From contig JBAZJN010000021.1 in the NCBI GenBank assembly GCA_041651295.1, positions 1 through 16,178 on the forward strand: a stretch of DNA of 16,178 nt. The letters are read 5' to 3'. Both the position numbers and the translations under genes were made by a program. The stretch's first letter is position 1, and each line of letters starts with the position of its first letter. The DNA comes from JBAZJN01 sp041651295. Lineage in GTDB: Bacteria; Patescibacteriota; UBA1384; XYA2-FULL-43-10; CAINNR01. Positions 14,391 through 16,178 of the stretch are shown here, piece after piece. The notes beneath the pieces were generated by a model. That model made no database searches. It was given only the letters and a program-made list of their open reading frames with translations, and was not told the DNA's origin.

Positions 14391-15896
14391 TAATGTATTT
14401 ACTTGTTCGGAAGCCGCCTCGCGCGGGCTGAAAGCCCGCGCTTCGGCTGGCAGTTGCAAGAGTAAATTGTATTGTTTTTCAAAATTCATTTTCAGCTTTC
14501 CGTCCAGTAAAATGCGGTTCGAGCCGACGGTTTTCAAAAAATTCTTCATTCCGAAGAAATTTTTTGTATTGGCAAGATTTCCTGCTTGGTTGGCATCTAA
14601 AATCCATGATTTTAGGAGTTCGAGCCAATGATTTCCTTTTCGCTCAAAATCGTTAAGTTTTTGTTCCAGATCGGCTTTTTGTTCAACTAAAATATTTTTC
14701 TTTTGCTTAAATTCTTCAAGTTCAATTTCACCGTCTAAATGCAAATCAATAAGCCGATTGATTCTTTCTTTTGTTTTAGTCAATTTCTCTTTTAGATTTT
14801 GAGCGAAAATTCCTGACGAGTCGTTTTGTTCACTTTCCCATTCCTCAACTTTTGCTAAATACTTGCCTTTCCATTCGTCAGGAATAGAAACTTTTTGACA
14901 AGTATCTTGTATTTGATCGGCAAGCAATTCCTCCCGCAAAAAGTCATGTTGTTGGCATTTTTGGGTTTTGCTTTTCTTGGTACAACGGTAATAGATATAT
15001 TCTTTGCCACTTGGCTTAGTTTTCCTTTCAGCGGTTATCGTGTAACCGCATTCTCCACATTTAGCAAAACCCATAAATTGGAAGTTTTTTTCTTTTGACT
15101 TTTTGCGAGGTTTGCCGTTGTCGTGAATAGCTAATTGTATTTTGTCAAAAAGTTTCTTGGAAATCATTGGCTTATGAGAACCTTGCATTAGCTCACCTCG
15201 ATGCATAAACATTCCATAGTAGAATGGATTTTTGAGCAATCCTTGTATTGTGGATAAATGCAAAGGTTCTCCATTTTTGCCAACCAAACCAAGAGAAAAC
15301 ATTTTGTCTTTTATTTGAGTTAAGGTGTGGTTGCCCTCGGCAAAAAGCTCCAATATCTTTTTCATTTTATTAAAGGTTGTTTTGTTTGGCTCAATAGTTC
15401 TAAGTCGAGGTTCGTTGTAATATCCCAAAGGAGCTTTTGCCGGCAATTCTCCACGCCTTAACTTTTGCCTTATTCCTCTTAAAATGTTTTCTCTTAAATT
15501 GTCGGTGTAATATTTGGCTTGCCCAAAGGCAACGCTCAACATAAACTTGCCTTGAGGTGTTGTGTCAAACCAAAAAGTCGGGAATTTTAGCGAAGTTATC
15601 TTTTGAGTATCAACTAAATAAATTACTTTTCCGCCATCAATCGAGTTTCTTGCTAAACGATCGGGGTTCCATGCTAAAATTCCCGAAGCGTTGCCTTTTT
15701 CTATTTCAGAAAGCATTTGATTAAATATCGGTCGGCCCGGCTCCTTTGCAGTACGACTTTCGGTAAATTCTTTTATCACAAAAAGGTTGTTTTGTTTGGC
15801 ATAATCTCGGAGTTCTTGGAGCTGGGCCTCAATAGACAAAATTTGTCGTTCCTCATCTTCTGATGACTTTCGACAATAGATGAAATACTTTAACAT
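14325..15896 (-). CDS. Large serine recombinase of a mobile element, frame running into tRNA-Ala
   Basis: 523 aa from ATG 15896, which has a perfect AAGGAGG 5-6 nt upstream on the minus strand. Resolvase domain: Y7-C-R9-K-S11 (catalytic Ser11) and WNPDRLARNSIDGG (R80, R83). Recombinase domain about 155-260 (PLGYYNEPR.., LLKNPFYYGMF). Zinc ribbon C280/C283/C305/C314. Coiled coil about 365-420 (LKEKLTKTKERINRLIDLHLDGEIELEEFKQKK). It would catalyse site-specific integration or excision through a Ser11-DNA link. The last 20 residues (WTWADSNRRPPHCKCGILTS) are just antisense tRNA-Ala, so the frame crosses the junction and borrows a stop from the target. Residues about 468-504 lie in the inverted repeat. 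The element's cargo, if any, is not evident between the repeats. Confidence 0.95.
   Translation of the reverse strand: MLKYFIYCRKSSEDEERQILSIEAQLQELRDYAKQNNLFVIKEFTESRTAKEPGRPIFNQMLSEIEKGNASGILAWNPDRLARNSIDGGKVIYLVDTQKITSLKFPTFWFDTTPQGKFMLSVAFGQAKYYTDNLRENILRGIRQKLRRGELPAKAPLGYYNEPRLRTIEPNKTTFNKMKKILELFAEGNHTLTQIKDKMFSLGLVGKNGEPLHLSTIQGLLKNPFYYGMFMHRGELMQGSHKPMISKKLFDKIQLAIHDNGKPRKKSKEKNFQFMGFAKCGECGYTITAERKTKPSGKEYIYYRCTKKSKTQKCQQHDFLREELLADQIQDTCQKVSIPDEWKGKYLAKVEEWESEQNDSSGIFAQNLKEKLTKTKERINRLIDLHLDGEIELEEFKQKKNILVEQKADLEQKLNDFERKGNHWLELLKSWILDANQAGNLANTKNFFGMKNFLKTVGSNRILLDGKLKMNFEKQYNLLLQLPAEARAFSPREAASEQVNTLWWTWADSNRRPPHCKCGILTS
14385..14494 (+). repeat. Left copy of a 110-nt perfect inverted repeat
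   Basis: From CCACCATAATG (14385) to TTCATTTTCA (14494), this is the exact reverse complement of 16060-16169. Its outer edge is the CCACCA end of tRNA-Ala. It contains a 9-bp GC hairpin (GCGCGGGCT-GAA-AGCCCGCGC) and the last recombinase codons before the tRNA. Confidence 0.93.
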
Positions 15897-15908
15897 TTCC
15901 CCTCCTTA
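15894..15908 (-). promoter_or_regulatory. Ribosome binding site of the recombinase
   Basis: On the minus strand AAGGAGGGGAAATG: a strong Shine-Dalgarno just upstream of ATG 15896, which fixes the start. Confidence 0.8.
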
Positions 15909-15966
15909 TATTTTGTCTATTAACTGCTTTCTGAAATTACACCGACAATAGAAATCTTGCCAATTC

Positions 15967-16035
15967 GCCCAAAGGGCGATAAAACCGTCAGCTCTGAAGT
16001 ATGGTTGCATCATACTTTCTGTGTTTCACACAGGA
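15967..16035. other. Cluster of small hairpins upstream of the recombinase
   Basis: CGCCC-AAA-GGGCG (15967-15979), AGTATG-GTTGCAT-CATACT (near 15998-16016) and CTGTG-TTTCA-CACAG (near 16019-16033) follow one another in the gap between the divergent recombinase and the recombinase remnant. They could be operator, terminator or recombination-site structures; nothing decides between these. Confidence 0.35.
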
Positions 16036-16178
16036 ATCGCATTATTCGGGACGGGAAGTTGAAAATGAATTTTGAAAAACAATACAATTTACTCTTGCAA
16101 CTGCCAGCCGAAGCGCGGGCTTTCAGCCCGCGCGAGGCGGCTTCCGAACAAGTAAATACATTATGGTGGTGTGTTCTC
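16036..16178 (+). pseudogene. C-terminal remnant of a second serine recombinase (extends past the window)
   Basis: On the plus strand the frame reads NRIIRDGKLKMNFEKQ.. and continues through the repeat to ..EQVNTLWWCVL. It matches the C-terminus of the intact recombinase (NRILLDGKLKMNFEKQ..) but differs at several residues before the repeat and after the WW. No upstream recombinase domains are present in this orientation, so it is a truncated, diverged relative whose end lies outside the window. Confidence 0.7.
16060..16169 (-). repeat. Right copy of the 110-nt inverted repeat
   Basis: Exact reverse complement of 14385-14494, ending in TGGTGG (16164-16169), the complement of CCACCA. Sequence beyond both ends differs between the copies. 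Confidence 0.93.

Noticed and set aside
14385..16169. Simple assembly fold-back as the source of the inverted repeat
   Set aside because: The codons just inside the repeat differ between copies (NRILLDG versus NRIIRDG) while remaining homologous, which a fold-back would not produce. Not fully excluded because the repeat reaches the window edge.

Overview
This window most likely comes from a Patescibacteria (CPR) bacterium that uses the standard code. The main evidence is a 16S rRNA gene carrying an intron with a LAGLIDADG endonuclease and several helix insertions. It also has the CPR-type paired changes A522/U527 and G923/C1393 (E. coli numbering), which break the usual primer sites. Several proteins are of types I associate with CPR genomes: a membrane-anchored Clp-like ATPase, a TraG/VirD4-like ATPase, a Cys-rich zinc-ribbon protein and a DUF5674 protein. 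TGA is used as a stop. I cannot name the class.

Layout. 1-290: the 3' end of an unidentified GC-rich gene plus a strong hairpin terminator, compositionally unlike the rest. 291-815: no protein gene; a consensus promoter followed about 60 nt later by an intrinsic terminator (a discrete short RNA or attenuator), an AT-rich palindromic repeat, and a partial duplicate of the 16S 5' end. 816-3580: one 16S gene of about 2.77 kb, enlarged by two palindromic AT-rich inserts (V2 and V6 helices), an intron of about 0.9 kb with a LAGLIDADG gene, and a branched expansion at the tip of helix 44. No 23S, 5S or spacer tRNA follows. 3581-3892: another palindromic repeat and a promoter.

3893-6816: a two-gene operon of a small membrane protein and a membrane-anchored double-AAA+ Clp-like ATPase whose first ATPase site is degenerate. 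6850-7108: terminator, tRNA-Ile(GAT) on the minus strand, and an exact copy of its 5' half lying between it and the likely promoter. 7163-11183: the TraG/VirD4-like ATPase and the Cys-rich protein. 11296-12242: three tightly packed small genes (DUF5674, an unnamed CPR-type protein, a two-TM membrane protein). 12271-14260: a drug/antibiotic-type ABC exporter (ATPase plus ABC-2 permease).

14314-16178: tRNA-Ala(TGC), then a large serine recombinase on the opposite strand whose reading frame runs into the antisense of the tRNA. The recombinase lies between 110-nt perfect inverted repeats; the right copy is the C-terminal end of a second, diverged recombinase. This looks like a mobile element family that targets tRNA 3' ends.

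The most unusual parts are the heavily invaded 16S gene (one repeat family both inside and outside it, plus an intron whose inferred boundaries do not fit a standard group I intron) and the recombinase/tRNA-Ala junction with its inverted partner.
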